Assembly: GCA_037179335.1 (NCBI GenBank)
Contig: JAKZHN010000001.1
Coordinates: 806,001-870,000 of the forward strand
Length of the DNA: 64,000 nt
DNA from: Cyclaneusma minus
Lineage: Eukaryota; Ascomycota; Leotiomycetes; Marthamycetales; Marthamycetaceae
Direction: 5' to 3'
Positions 35,296-47,043 of the stretch are shown one piece after another (the stretch's first letter is position 1; the number at the start of each line of letters is the position of its first letter). The translations under genes and the position numbers were made by a program. The notes beneath the pieces were generated by a model that worked only from the letters and a program-made list of their open reading frames with translations, was not told the DNA's origin and searched no databases.

Positions 35296-36244
35296 CTACT
35301 TCTCCTTCCCAAATCCGCATGCATATCTCAACTCATTGGCATACCGCTGAATCTCAGCGAGATCAACACTATGATACCGGTTCACAAGAAACCTCGACTC
35401 CCAGCCCAACTGCATAATCCTGCCTTCCATCACAAACTCATCTCCTAGATAACCAAGCTGCTTATGCAGATGCTCCCGCTCTTCTTGCTTCGCAAAATCC
35501 ACTTCCACTTCCATCGAGAATTCGTACTTCGGATCGCCAGTGATGATGCGGACCGAATATCCGCTGGCATACAAGACGTGAAAGGTCCATTTCATACCAA
35601 TCGTCCAGCTGCATCTGTGTACATATGCCGGATCGTTCATGTAGTCTACCAAATCCTCGTCGACTGGTTCGGCCTCCTTAACGATCTTGGCACGAGGAAA
35701 GACGAAGGTGGGCTTGGCATGTTCCTTTAACTCTTTCTCTGTGAGAGCAACCTAGGTAGTCTGCATTATATTATCCCAACACTCGAAATTTGAGAGGCTT
35801 GGAGCTACAAACCTTCTGGCACTCTGTGATAGCAAAAGTCTCGGTGCCGTCAGGCCGAGTCTCGTCTTTCTCGTAGCGTCCGAGCATGATATCCGCAGTG
35901 ACAGCATAGATTGCTCCTTTTTGAAGAGGTTCTTTGCTGAGCGCTGTGGCTTCGTTGAAATCATCGGATTGCGAGAGGAAGTGTAGGCCTGCAACATCGA
36001 AAATTATCACGTACTAGTTGTCGGAGGTAAGATCAGCCAACCTGCTGAAATGAGGGTTGTACTTACATACCTTGAAAGCCTTTGTAGGCTGAGGAGGCTC
36101 TGGCTCCCCGTACTTCACGTACTTCTCAAACGCGCACTGCTTGATCACTTTGCCGACGAACTTTGCACAAGGGTTGAGATGCCCTTTGGTGTCGATCAGG
36201 TTGGTACCAAGTGGACCGGGAAGGCCTTGCGAAGTTGAAGCCAT
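35296..36244 (-). CDS. Family X protein 3, divergent paralogue (unknown function)
   Basis: Three exons on the minus strand (36244-36067, 35988-35813, 35751-35296) give 269 aa. Introns are 78 nt (GTAAGT to TTGCAG, phase 1) and 61 nt (GTTTGT to CCTAG, phase 0). The ATG at 36244 (MASTSQGLPG) is taken over 36295 because a TATATA lies 72 bp upstream. The central part resembles the two family X proteins: LQKGAIYAVTADIM against KAPFYKIKGELW, TFAITECQK against EFALTACK, and PTFVFPRAKIVKE against KITFPRVTVGK. The rest is less similar and the C-terminus is extended (ELRYACGFGKEK). No signal peptide, membrane span or known domain. It lies directly upstream of the four family Y genes, on the same strand. 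The gene call is firm; relation to family X is moderate. Confidence 0.72.
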
Positions 36245-36315
36245 GGTGATGTAGTCGCTGGTCGTGGTTATGGAGGCGTCAAGGCAGGATTGCACATTTG
36301 CACTTCAAGGTTCTG

Positions 36316-36321
36316 TATATA
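36316..36321 (-). promoter_or_regulatory. TATA-like box of family X gene 3
   Basis: TATATA on the minus strand, 72 bp before ATG 36244. Confidence 0.45.
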
Positions 36322-37190
36322 GGTAACAAACAAAGCAGTCCATTCTCATTACATATCACCACAGCGACAGTTCCTGGGGCCAGAACAATGAAAAACTGGA
36401 CGCCATGGTGATTTTGCATAGTCTGGAGGTTCACGTTTGCTTGAGTCCGTTAGTCCGGCATCCTATTACACAAAACACAAAGCATGACAATGGGCTACCT
36501 CCTGAAATCAAGAGCGCCAAAACCACTTCGTCAAGAGAAGACCAGAGGAATAGCAACGGGACTGGGACATGGGAAGACGAACCCGAACGTTAAGACTCCA
36601 TCACCAGTACACAGCCGTCGACTTATTATGGGGTCACGCTTGGTCATTTTTCGTTCGGAATCCCGACCAAGCCCTGTTTAACACAACCATCGATGTCCTA
36701 GGATTCTAAAGCTATTCCAGCCTCCCCTAAGTTCTATCACCTTCCACATCCCTTCTCTCTTGCAACCCAAAAAGAAAAATCTAATCTCAAACCCTCGTCC
36801 CAAAGTCATGCCAAACCCCCACACAGCGACCTCCCCCGAAACCTCTCCTTACACCATCACCTTTCTCAGCTCTCGAAATTTTCTCCGGCCTCTCAAATCC
36901 CAGCCTTCCTATCGCCTCTCTGCAACAACCACAATATCAGGATGACTTTACAATCCACGTCATAACTCCCCCATCAGCCCACATCACATATTCTAGTCAA
37001 ACTTGCTTCCCCGTCAGCTTTCTCACATCTCAAAGCATTTCCAACCTCTCACTCGCTATATGCTGTATTAATTCTGTCTTACAATAACGATGCTCGGAGG
37101 ACCTACCGCAGCAACAAAGATGTACCAAGCACATCTAGTACATTGTAACGTGTTACGTGTATCACATTCACTCGTAGAATTCAAAACTGA

Positions 37191-37266
37191 GACAAATCCA
37201 AGTAACTGCGATAAATCCAAGTAAGTGCGATAAATCCAAACAACTGGGATAAATCCCAGTAATTGG
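37191..37266. repeat. 19-bp tandem repeat, four copies
   Basis: GACAAATCCAAGTAACTGC is repeated four times head to tail with one to four changes per copy. Confidence 0.85.
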
Positions 37267-37552
37267 CAATTGCAATCTCGCGCTAGCAACCGCATTCGGC
37301 GATTAAAGCATCCAACACGTTAGTGCAGCCGGTGAGTTTAGCCATACTCCACAACTCCCAACCATCCCCAACATCAGAAACATCAGAAACATCAGCCATC
37401 TTTCAGAGACACGTCTAGACCTCATCAGCCCATATTCATTGTTCAAGCTCAGGCCGCCAGGCGCTTAAAAACAAGGGCCAACAACAACACCCCCTTCAAC
37501 AGTCTCAGCCCACAAACTCCACCTCCCCCCGCAGGGGCCGTAGATTCTTTCA

Positions 37553-37579
37553 CCCCCCCCCCCCCCCCCCTCCCCCCCC
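37553..37579. repeat. Poly-C tract (C18-T-C8)
   Basis: Eighteen Cs, one T, eight Cs. The complementary strand is a G-run able to form a quadruplex. The exact length in an assembly is unreliable. Confidence 0.9.
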
Positions 37580-38017
37580 TCTCTGCCACCAACAACCTAT
37601 CACCCAGGCTACAACACAACACACACACAAGAATTTCACAATGACCCCGTGCAGCATCTCAAAATTCCACAAAAGAACAGCCAGCCAGCCAAAGCAGCCG
37701 TAAAATATTCGTCACAAAAATTTGCAAATAACTTGCTAACCCCACTAGCCCACTTCGCCCCCGTTAAAAAAAAAGAGAGTAGAGCAAGTACCTAGGCGTC
37801 GCAAAATCCACGATATTGAAAAGAATCAAGACCGAAACTTTATCATCAGCAAATTCTCTCCTCCCTGCCCCCCATAGGTACACAAGAGAGGCATTCAATT
37901 ATTCGCCCAGCCGAAAGCCTCTGTCAAAAGTTGCAAGAAAAGTAAAAAAAGAGTAAGATAGGTAGTAGTAGTAAGCGGACAAGCAACTTCAGCGAAGTCA
38001 TGAAAACCGCCATATGC

Positions 38018-39813
38018 CTAATCAACCCTGCTCTTCTTCCTCGGCCTCTCCTCCTCCGCATCACTGCCGCCCTCCTCCTCATCGCTACTTCCTCCCGAAC
38101 TCTCGTGGGCACTATCAAACTCCTCCGCCACCTCGCTCTCACTATCCGTCCTAAAGTCCTCATCCGCACTCTCCGAGTCCTCATCCGCACTGCCCCGATC
38201 CGCCCTCGGCGCCACCTCTTCATCGCTCTCCTCGCCCAGCAAATCATCACCCACGCCCGCCGCCTCCTCCTCCATCTCGTTCTTCACTCTCAATCCCTTA
38301 GTCTTGAAGAATTCCTCGAGGGGCTTCTGTTCTTCGCGGTTGATGTTGCTGAACTGCGAGTCGCCGGCGCCATTCTTCATGTGCACCGTGATGTCGAAAG
38401 TGCGGCTTGCGGAAATGGCGCCACCGACGCGGGAGAAGGTAATGTAAGAGGTTTGGTCGAAGGCGATGTAGGTGGCGGGTTTGGGGACGAACATGAAGGC
38501 TTTCTCGAGGCAGTAGAGGAAGCCTTCGCTGGCTTTGATGGAGCACTTGATGCCGAATTGTTGGTGGTGGCTGAGGAAGTCTTTGGATGGCTGGTTGACC
38601 TTCTTGCCGGCGAGGCCGCGGAAGACTTGTGTTACGACTTGGTGGAGGGGTTGCTCGTAGTGGGGGAGGAGCTTGCCCTCGTATTTGTCCTTCAGCATGT
38701 CCTCGGTCATGTTCAGGTCGATGGTGACTTCTTCGTCTTTCTTGAATTGCATCACCAGGAAGGGGTATCTGGTTTGACCTTGGCGAAGGGGTGGGTCGAG
38801 ACCGATACAGATCATGAAATGCAGGTCGTCAGGCTTGGGGAGGACCATGAACTTCTTGATCGCCTCATATTGGATCTTGTAGTCGTACGTCTTGCCACGA
38901 AGTCGGAACGATTTCTCGTACATATCGATATCGAAGCGACCTCTGGGAGTAAGGTGCAGGACGTCGAGGAAGGTGGCAAACGTGTCACCAGCAACTTCTC
39001 CAATCTCGGCCTTCTCCATCAGGGTATCGTAGAATAAGCTCGCGGCGTTCTGTTCCTCCTTGGCCTCTTCGTCGTCGCTGCCCTTCTCTCCATCATCCTC
39101 CACGGTCTCCTTCTTAGTCGAGACTCCAGGGATGTAGAATCTCATCTCCACCAACTGATCCTTTCCGGCGCCAGCTTTCTTGCCTTTGCCCCGAACACCT
39201 CCCAAGTGACCATTGGTGCCAGTGTCATTGGCATCGGCGGGTAGTGAGAACTCGATAGCGACTTCATTCTTGCCCGCCAAGTTCGTATTGGAGATTTCCG
39301 AGTAGGGGATTTCGAATGCTGGTCGGTTCTGAACGTTGAAAGCAAGCTCGGCCTTTCCGAACTCTCCCTTGCCCCAGTTCCAGCCCTTCAAAGCGTGTTC
39401 TTTGTGTTCGAGATTCGTACTGTACCAGCTCTTGAAGATCTTGCTGATGCGATCGAAGTCCTGGAAGTGGCTGTCAGCAGGTCGCCTTCGCGTTGTTTGA
39501 CTGTAGTGAGCGGAGTTCGTACCTCTTGCTGGAAGCCATCAAGCTGCACAACACCAGAATTCCTCTGCATGATCTTCACCTCGTAGCCTTTCGATGCCCT
39601 GCTCCATTGTGCGCCTCCAATGTTGCTCGCGTCGAGGGTGAAGGTATCGCCGCCACTAGAAGGCTTCCAGCCGAATCCAGAGTCAGCGAATCTGCACTTT
39701 CCCGACTCCTTCGAGAGATCAAGGTAGATATTGTCGAAGCTCTCCCTAAGAGGCTGATCAGCTTTCTCTCTCTTGGCGACAGGACCGCTGCTTGGCTTGT
39801 TTGGGGTAGACAT
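38018..39813 (-). CDS. POB3: FACT histone chaperone subunit Pob3 (SSRP1 family)
   Basis: Two exons (39813-39523, 39460-38018) with a 62-nt phase 0 intron give 577 aa, near the 552 aa of the budding-yeast protein. It starts MSTPNKPSS; the N-terminal Pob3 domain contains FDNIYLDLSKESGKCRFADSG. The dimerisation/SSRP1 region has SLFYDTLMEKAEIGEVAGDT and LHLTPRGRFDIDMYEKSFRL. The middle double-PH region has KCSIKASEGFLYCLEKAFMF and the Rtt106-like YITFSRVGG. The last 90 residues are an acidic Asp/Glu/Ser tail ending in RPRKKSRVD. There is no HMG box, as expected for fungal Pob3, where Nhp6 supplies that function. With Spt16 it remodels nucleosomes during transcription and replication. A GTAAGT at 39921 with AG sites near 39826 suggests a 5' UTR intron. 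Confidence 0.96.
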
Positions 39814-40958
39814 CTTAGGCAGCTGGTTGATGGTGGGAGATGGGAGATGTCGATGCGCGGAGGGGAGAGGAAGTGTGGAAAAGGGAAGTGCGGCAGGCCA
39901 CTGGGGAGCGAGCAAACTTACATGATGCGACAGATAAGAGACGTTGCGACAGAAATAAGGTTGGGCGACAAGGCAGTGAAGGTCACTGTGGTGGTTGGCT
40001 GAGTGAAGCTGCACATGGAAGGAACTTCCAGTCTGGAGTCGCGTAAAGTGCAGCGCGCGTCACGGCCGAGCTAGTAGTTGCTGCCTTATGTCAGCATCTC
40101 GACTTCACGCCGTACCTACTAATGTTGAGCACTGGTGACTCAATCAGATTGCCTCCAAGAATTGCACACAAACCCTAAACACTTCCTAGATGGGCATATT
40201 TCTGCCAATAAATCCCTCAAAATCAAATAGATTTTTCATAGCACTAACCGGAGTTCGCAGGATCAAACGCAATCATTGAGTCACAAATTAGCTCCTTGGC
40301 CACTGACCAGAAAAGAAATATCACCACGAGCCCTCCTCACAATCTGATCGTCTACAAACGGAAACCCATTTATTGCAATCGGTTGTTCATCATCAACCAG
40401 ACAATTCTTCATATGGGCAACCTTCTCCAAAGGTCAGATTTGTCCGTTGTCGTAAACATTATTATTCGACAAAACCCAAGTCTCACCTCGGGTATCCATT
40501 ACATGTGCCATCGACATCTCACACCCCTATCCTCCTACAATGCATCTCACATCCTCATTTCTCATCCACGACAACAGCTCATTTTCGAAATGCTAATGTA
40601 GTTGTACACTTCCTCGAAGCTAATTCAGCACAAGTTTCAACTCATCACCTATCGCCGAAAAACACCGCAAAAATCGCCCGCCAGCAACCTCAAAGCACCA
40701 CAGAAGATTTCATATTTGCCGCTGGGAATGCCCCTCGGGCATACGCCCCAACGCCTTGCAAGCCATGTGATCATATCTGAAGAAGCAATTCCAGATCCCA
40801 GCCCGAAACCCCGCAATGCCTCAAATCCCATCGTCATATCGTAAACAAACACAAAAGAAAGCCAAATGCCAAAGTCTCCTCCAGACTTTTCCTTCCGAGA
40901 TTCCCATAACGCCAGCTAAGCAAGATTCGTTCGCTCAGATTGGTGCAGGTGTCACAAA
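39814..40958. other. Intergenic between POB3 and the APC/C activator
   Basis: About 1.1 kb holding the POB3 5' UTR and promoter and the 3' flank of the next gene. No other feature seen. Confidence 0.5.
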
Positions 40959-43004
40959 TCATCGGATAACGCCCCATTCGCTCAACCGACCTGCGCCGTC
41001 GTCTCCTTCCTTCGTGCCGGGTTTCTTGCCGAATACGTTCCAGAAGCGTAGTGTTTCGTCGCCAGCACCGGTGACGACGGTTTTGCCATCGGGACTCATG
41101 GCGAGATAGAGAACGCGGTATGTGTGGCCTGTTAGACTCGCTACTTGCGTCATGCTTGGGTATTTCCACACCACGATCTGGTTTTGCGAGTAGCCGTGTG
41201 TGCTGACAATCTCGTTCGAGTTTTTGCTCCAGGCCAGGTTACACACCTGCGAGCCTGTGTCGATTTCTTTTTCGAGAGTGCCAGTCATGGTGTTGTGGAA
41301 GATGATCCTCCGATCAGCAGTACCACCGCCAGAAGCAAGGAGACCTTTTTGGTGAGGGGACCAAGCGATGGCTTTTACTGCTGCGTTGTGTTCCGTGAAC
41401 TTCCACAACGGCGTATCGTCTAGCCTATTCCACACCATGAGCTTGTTGTCGTTGCCACCAGATGCGAGCTGGCCATCCTGCGCGTTCCAACGCAGACCGC
41501 AGACTTCTTGCTTATGTCCCACAAGTTTGCGCAGCCATTGATCAGGAGCGCGTACGTCTCTATGATAGATGAGACGATCTCTCGAGCCGGATGTTAGGAT
41601 GTGGTCATTCCAAGCTAGAGCGCCGACTCGTGCTGTGTGGCCTGTCATTGTCCGTAAGCGTCGGCGGCGATCAGCATCCCAGATCTGGACGAAGCCTTTG
41701 CCAGTTCCGATCGCAAGGTGGGACCCTCGTTGTATCCAGGAGACGCTAGTAACAGTATCATCGTCCAGATCACATAGCTTGTCGACTCGGCCAGAAGAGG
41801 AGTTCCACATGTAAACACAACTACCAAGTCCGACCCCTAGCAAGCCGGTATTTCCCCAGTCCACCAGGTTAAGATAGAAGTCATCTGCCAGGTCAGGTGC
41901 ATCGAGAACTTTATAAGGCACTTTGCTAACAGCTCTCGGCTGCTTTCGAGGAGAGAGAAGCATTTGTTGACTACCGAACCTTACTGGAGATAGACTGTAG
42001 ATTTCAGATCTCGCATCCAGATTAGGTCCGTGCCGGCTGTGTGGTGTTCTTGATGGAGTTGGATGTCCAGCGAGATTCCGTGGGGACATATATGTAAACA
42101 AGTTCTTATGCGGAGTCGTTGGAGTAATGGTAGTTGTAAGGGATGTGCTTGAAGAGTTCTTTGGAGGTGTGTTTGTCCGGCTGCCAGTGGCGGAGGAATG
42201 GAAAAGAGTATGTTCAGGCGTCAAGTGTGAAGGGACGGCCTGTGGTATGGTGTTGTCAAAGATCTCATTCCGGAGCAAGGTGGAGAAGGTTCGATTCGCT
42301 TCTTCCGTCCTCTGGAAGTGCAGTTCTCCTTGGGGTGTCCGCTTCTTGAGCTTGGATGGAGTTGCTGGAGAGCCATCGTCGTGTAACAAGCTGAAGCTCG
42401 CGTGTAAATCCTGGCCTTCTCGGTTTGGGATGAATCTAAATATTGCTCGAATTAGCCTCTGATCATCTCGTCACAGCTAGACAATGTTGTAAGGCATCAA
42501 TGGGCGTCCTCGCTCGAGGTGTACCCCAGTAGCTTGCTGGATTGCCGTGTAGGCTGTAGACTCGGCTGACGACAACAGATCCGAATGGACCGGCGGAGCT
42601 CGTTGCCTGTCAGGTCACGGGAGACAACAAAGAGCCTCTCTCGGGCACGTCCTTGCGTTTATCACGATTGCGCCAATGCTTGCTCTGATATGAAGAAAAG
42701 CGGCTCACCTGTCACCATAAATCCTCTGCCTCTTCCTGCTCGGAGTCATTCCAGACAGCGAGTCCCTCTCCCGCGGCACTTCCTCAAATCGCCTCAACGC
42801 CGCATTGAGGGCCTCAGGATCAATCGCCGACGTGCTAGCAGAGTGCGACCGGCTCCCCCTCATCGAATTCTTGCGACTTGCAGCACTCTCCGCTCGTGGT
42901 CTCTGCGTCGTCGGTCTCGGCGGAGATGCCGCTCGCTGCGGACTCGCTCGGGTCGGGCTGCTCGTTCGCGTTGGCACCTCTCGCGCGTCGTCCTCGAAGG
43001 CCAT
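40959..43004 (-). CDS. CDH1: APC/C activator Cdh1 / Fizzy-related WD40 protein
   Basis: Exons 43004-42709 and 42435-40959 give 590 aa. The 273-nt intron is long for this genome but its splice rebuilds the C-box DRFIPNR (residues 98-104), which confirms the junction. Residues 1-95 are Ser/Arg/Pro-rich with many SP/TP sites, typical CDK targets. Seven WD40 repeats follow from about residue 290, with clear WD-type strands (GFVQIWDADRRRRL, NKLMVWNRLD, QIVVWKYPS, TLRFWNVFG). The protein ends in Ile-Arg, the IR tail that docks on the APC/C. RVLYLAMSPDGKTVVTGAGDETLRFW is typical of Cdh1/Fzr rather than Cdc20. The role is substrate recognition for mitotic exit and G1 ubiquitylation. ATG 43004 (MAFEDDARE) is preferred to in-frame upstream codons. 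Confidence 0.95.
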
Positions 43005-44645
43005 GACTGCAATCTGAAGGTGGGAAGAGGTTGGGGTGTGTGGAAGATGGAGGATGTGAAGAAGGTCGCCGTCGTCTTGGGGTGAGAGAGCTGGCAGCGA
43101 CGTCGCAGCTCCTCTTTGCGCTTTATTCTTCGGAGTCGAGCTGGTCGAGAGCGTATATATCGTGAGGCCAACAATAGCTGCGGCGCATATGCAGCTTCTG
43201 GTCGTCGATGGTGGTCGGGTCGCAAGTGGGTGAATGGAGTGTTGTTGCCCTGCCACCTGCTATTTACTTTGGTGGAGCGGCGAAGCAAAGGCGATAATTG
43301 CAGTCGTCGCAATTGGTGAATAGTATCAATACCGGGCGCAAAGCAATGCTCCGGAAGATGCGACGACTCTCGAGATATGATAACAACCGCACCGTCCCGG
43401 GCTGGCGGTGGTGGTGAGGATGGGTTTGTTTGATGATTGATGGAGGGCGGCGACGAGATGGATCAGACGCAACGAGGTAGGCTGCGCAGCCAATGAGAGA
43501 GCTAAGCGAACCCGAAAGCATCGACCAGCCAAACTGGAGAATGGGACTTCTGACCTGCAATCAAGTCTACAAACATCCACCAGGGAACCGAACCACGAAT
43601 TGATTTTGACGGCAGCAACAGCGAATTCGATTTACGAAAGTGAGGAACACAGTGGCAAGAGCCAGATCATGATGGCGAGTTTCAGGGCCTTCAACACGAC
43701 TCCCTTGCTGTTCGCGCCCGTCCAATCTCACGTCCAGCGTGTTGTTTGGCTCTCTCAGTCACGTCGCGTTTGTCCTCCTCCTGCCCCGCGATCACGCTCT
43801 CTGGCCTGGTGGGCAGCTGCAACACAAATCAAAACAACGGCCCAAAGGGGCAAGCTTTGTTGTGAGCGGGATCTGGGAGAGGCGCGTCCGAGCGGTTGCA
43901 GCTGTGGTCAGCAACGTTGATTGGCGGTGGGCGGTCTTAGGGGGGCTCCAGAATGGCCTGCATTCGCTCCATTCGGCCTGCTGCTGCAGGGAGGAACACG
44001 GGCAGAAAGACGCGGGTATCGTCCCGTGCCAGCTTCGTGCCGTCCTCTACAAGTGTTGTTTACACAAGCGCCCACTTTGCTGTTCAATTCATTGGCATTT
44101 TCGCCCTTTTCAAGTCTCAACGTCTCCCGGCTCTCGTATTCTCCATCCTCATGCTGAGCTACGATGAACCCTGGATCCATCTTCGGAATCCGGAGTGAGA
44201 CTGCAGCTGCCCCGAAAATGCGGGGAGAGCTCCAAGCGTCGACCCGGGGAAAGCGAACTGCACCTTAGGAGGCACATAAAATGAATCAACGGCTCCTCGT
44301 TGGTGCGCCTGTATCGAGTGTGGCTACTGAATTTTCTGCTGTCTTTCGTATTCATCCTCGTGAGTCCATATGTAGAGGACAAAGCTGTTATTGGAGGCAT
44401 TTCTCGCATCTCCGTGCTTGTCCCGCATTATACGCCATATCCTAGGAGATATGCCGCCGTTTCGCCTGTCGATGCCCTGACGTGTGTAATTGAACCTTTA
44501 CCACCTCCAATAGCTATGCAAGTGCCTGCTGCCACTTCCAGGCCTGTGGCTCAGCTGTATGAATAAAAGTGTAAGTCCATTCTCGATCTGTCTTCCAAAG
44601 TCTCCTCGAGCCCTTCACTGCAGCAAGCTTTCTCCTCTTGTCACC
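43005..44645. other. Divergent intergenic region
   Basis: This 1.6 kb lies between the Cdh1 and GH127 genes, which point apart. Short open frames occur on both strands with no domain. No repeat or other element seen. Confidence 0.5.
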
Positions 44646-47043
44646 ATGTATCAATCGCAAGCAAGTGCAACAATGCTCTTCGGTCTGCTAGCGTCATGGG
44701 CAGTTTTCCTGGGCATTCAGGAAGTAAGAGCAGAACCCGCGGAGAAGCTCGAAAACCGACAGAGTACCGCCGAGTCATTGGCTCCTATGCTCTATGATAT
44801 ACTCCCGCTCGGAACTATCAAGCCTGCTGGCTGGATGAAAGATCAAATGACACTCGAGAGCAACGGTCTAGGAGGAAACATGTTTAATTTCTATCGATTT
44901 GTGCATGACAGCTCATGGCTGGGTGGTGAATCGGAGTACAGCACCTATAATGAAGCTTCGCCATATGTTAGTATACTCCCAAGTCCTCTATCTTGAAAGA
45001 CATCATCCTCTACGGATTGGTCTTCAGGGAATTCCGAGTTATCCACCGTCTCATCGTCTGCTATTGATTTGAATGACTGACAGTGAGATTATTTAGTGGT
45101 ACAATGCCATGGTTCCTCTAGCTTATTCCATGCAAGACGACACCCTAATCGCCCAAGCAAATCAATACTTGGAATACGTACTCGACCACCAAGCATCAGA
45201 CGGCTGGCTCGGTCCCGAGACAACCACTGAAACTCGAGGCATCTGGGCACGATGTCTTCTACTCCAAGGCATGATGAACCACGCTATAGCAGATCCCACC
45301 AAACTCGACCGCATCGTCACAGCAATGCTGAACTTCACGACTCTCGCAAACAAGATGCTTCAGAACAACTACCAGGGACTAATTCCCAAGGGCGACGAGG
45401 TTTACGATCCAGGAAACTTCTTAGTCAATCGAGCATTCGAGCTCTCGACGGCCTTGCAGTGGCTGTACGAGACTCATCCAAATGGCCAAGAAGACACTAT
45501 ATGGAGTGCTATGAATCTGATGTACAAGGGCCAAGCTTCGATAGGTCAAGACTGGGGTTCTTACTTCGTACCCGGGAAATTCCCCACCACTGCGAGGATA
45601 TACGGGGACACAGATACCCGCGACCACGGTGTCAATCTGGCTGAAGGTACCTATGTTAAACTCCGCCTTCAAGAATATCACCACTAATCTTTTCGCCAGG
45701 CTTGAGATGGGCACCCCAGCTCTACCGCATGAACAAGGACGAAAAACTCATCCAACAGACCCGTGATTCCGTCAACATGACTCTGACATACTTCGGTGCC
45801 ATCTCCGGAACCATCATCGCGGACGAGTTTCTTGCCGGCTTGAGCCCCGAGCGGGGTTCGGAGACTTGCATGGCTGTTGAAATGATGTTCAGCCTCTCCT
45901 ATCTCTACCGCTTCATCGGCGACAACTCCTTCGCGGACCGGGCCGAACTCACAGCATTCAACTCTTTCCCTTCGCATATTTCTGCCGATTGGTGGAGTCA
46001 TCAATACGTTGAGCAAGCCAATCAGCCCTACGCTCACAACCTCTCCTCCGATCCTTGGTTCGACGTGAATACGTATTCCAACGTCTATGGTCTGGAACCA
46101 AATTATGTAAGCAAGCTATTTTTTTTCACCTGCATTGTCCCGTAATCCCCTGACGGATCCCCTGACGGGTTATGCTAAACGAAAAACCCAAAAGCCATGC
46201 TGCACAGTCAACCACCCAACCGCCTACCCCAAATTCCTCATGTCCGCCTACGTGCTCGCAGAAAAAGGCAAATCCCTCATCCACCAATTCTTAATCCCCT
46301 CCTCCGTAACCACAACCGTCAACCAATCCCCCGTCACCGTCTCCTGCGACACCAAATACCCCTTCGGCAACGTGCTCAAATACACCATCACATCCACCTC
46401 CGCCTTCACCTTCTACGTCCGCGTCCCCTCCTGGGCCACCGATGACAGCACCTACACGCCCCCGTCTGGCGAAAGCATCCCACTCACACCCAACGACGCC
46501 TCCTTATTCCCCGTAAACATCAAATCTGGCAAAACAACCTTCACAATTAGATTAGGCCAAGAAGTCAGACTAGTGGAACGCGCAAACAACACCGTCGCCA
46601 TCTACCGCGGTGCGCTTCTCTACGCCCTCGAGCTCGACTACACCACCACCTCCATCCCACCCCTCGCCTACAACACCCTCCTCCCCCTCGACCCCAGCAC
46701 CACATCTCCCGGCCACACATTCGACAACTACTACCTCGCCTCGGACTCTTCGCACTGGAACATCGCCATCGATCCTGACCAAATCAAAGTATACGATTCC
46801 TCCGATACCACTGACGATCTGAAGAATCCGATATTCGATAAAAGCGCACCGCCGGTTTATATGAATGCGGCGGCGAGTTTGGTGAGTAATTGGGAAGAGA
46901 CGATTGGGACGCCGGATGTGCCGCCGAGTGAGCCGGTGTTGGAGGGAGAACCGTTTGTGGTGAGGCTGGTGCCGTATGGGAGTGCGAAGGTAAGGATGGG
47001 GGAGTTGCCGAGGGTTAGGTTGGGGGAGGTGGGGGGGTTGTGA
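44646..47043 (+). CDS. Secreted GH127-family beta-L-arabinofuranosidase
   Basis: Four exons (44646-44966, 45097-45646, 45700-46106, 46195-47043) give 708 aa. The N-terminal hydrophobic stretch MLFGLLASWAVFLGIQEVRA is a signal peptide, with ATG 44646 or the in-frame ATG ten codons later as start. The body matches glycoside hydrolase family 127 (formerly DUF1680): an alpha/alpha barrel with GWLGPETTTETRGIWARC, then GSETCMAVEM (Glu345, Cys347), then PCCTVNHP (Cys428-Cys429). In the characterised bacterial enzyme Glu338, Cys340, Cys417 and Cys418 bind zinc and Cys417 is the nucleophile; the spacing here (83 against 79) fits well. Several N-glycosylation sequons are present. It probably trims arabinofuranose from plant cell-wall polymers or glycoproteins. 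Intron 3 contains a doubled CCCCTGACGG word. Linkage specificity is unknown. Confidence 0.88.

Larger units (their letters stand above)
36245..38017. other. 1.8-kb intergenic region
   Basis: No gene is supported. It holds a four-copy 19-bp repeat and a long C tract (listed separately), and otherwise CT/CA-rich sequence. Confidence 0.5.
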
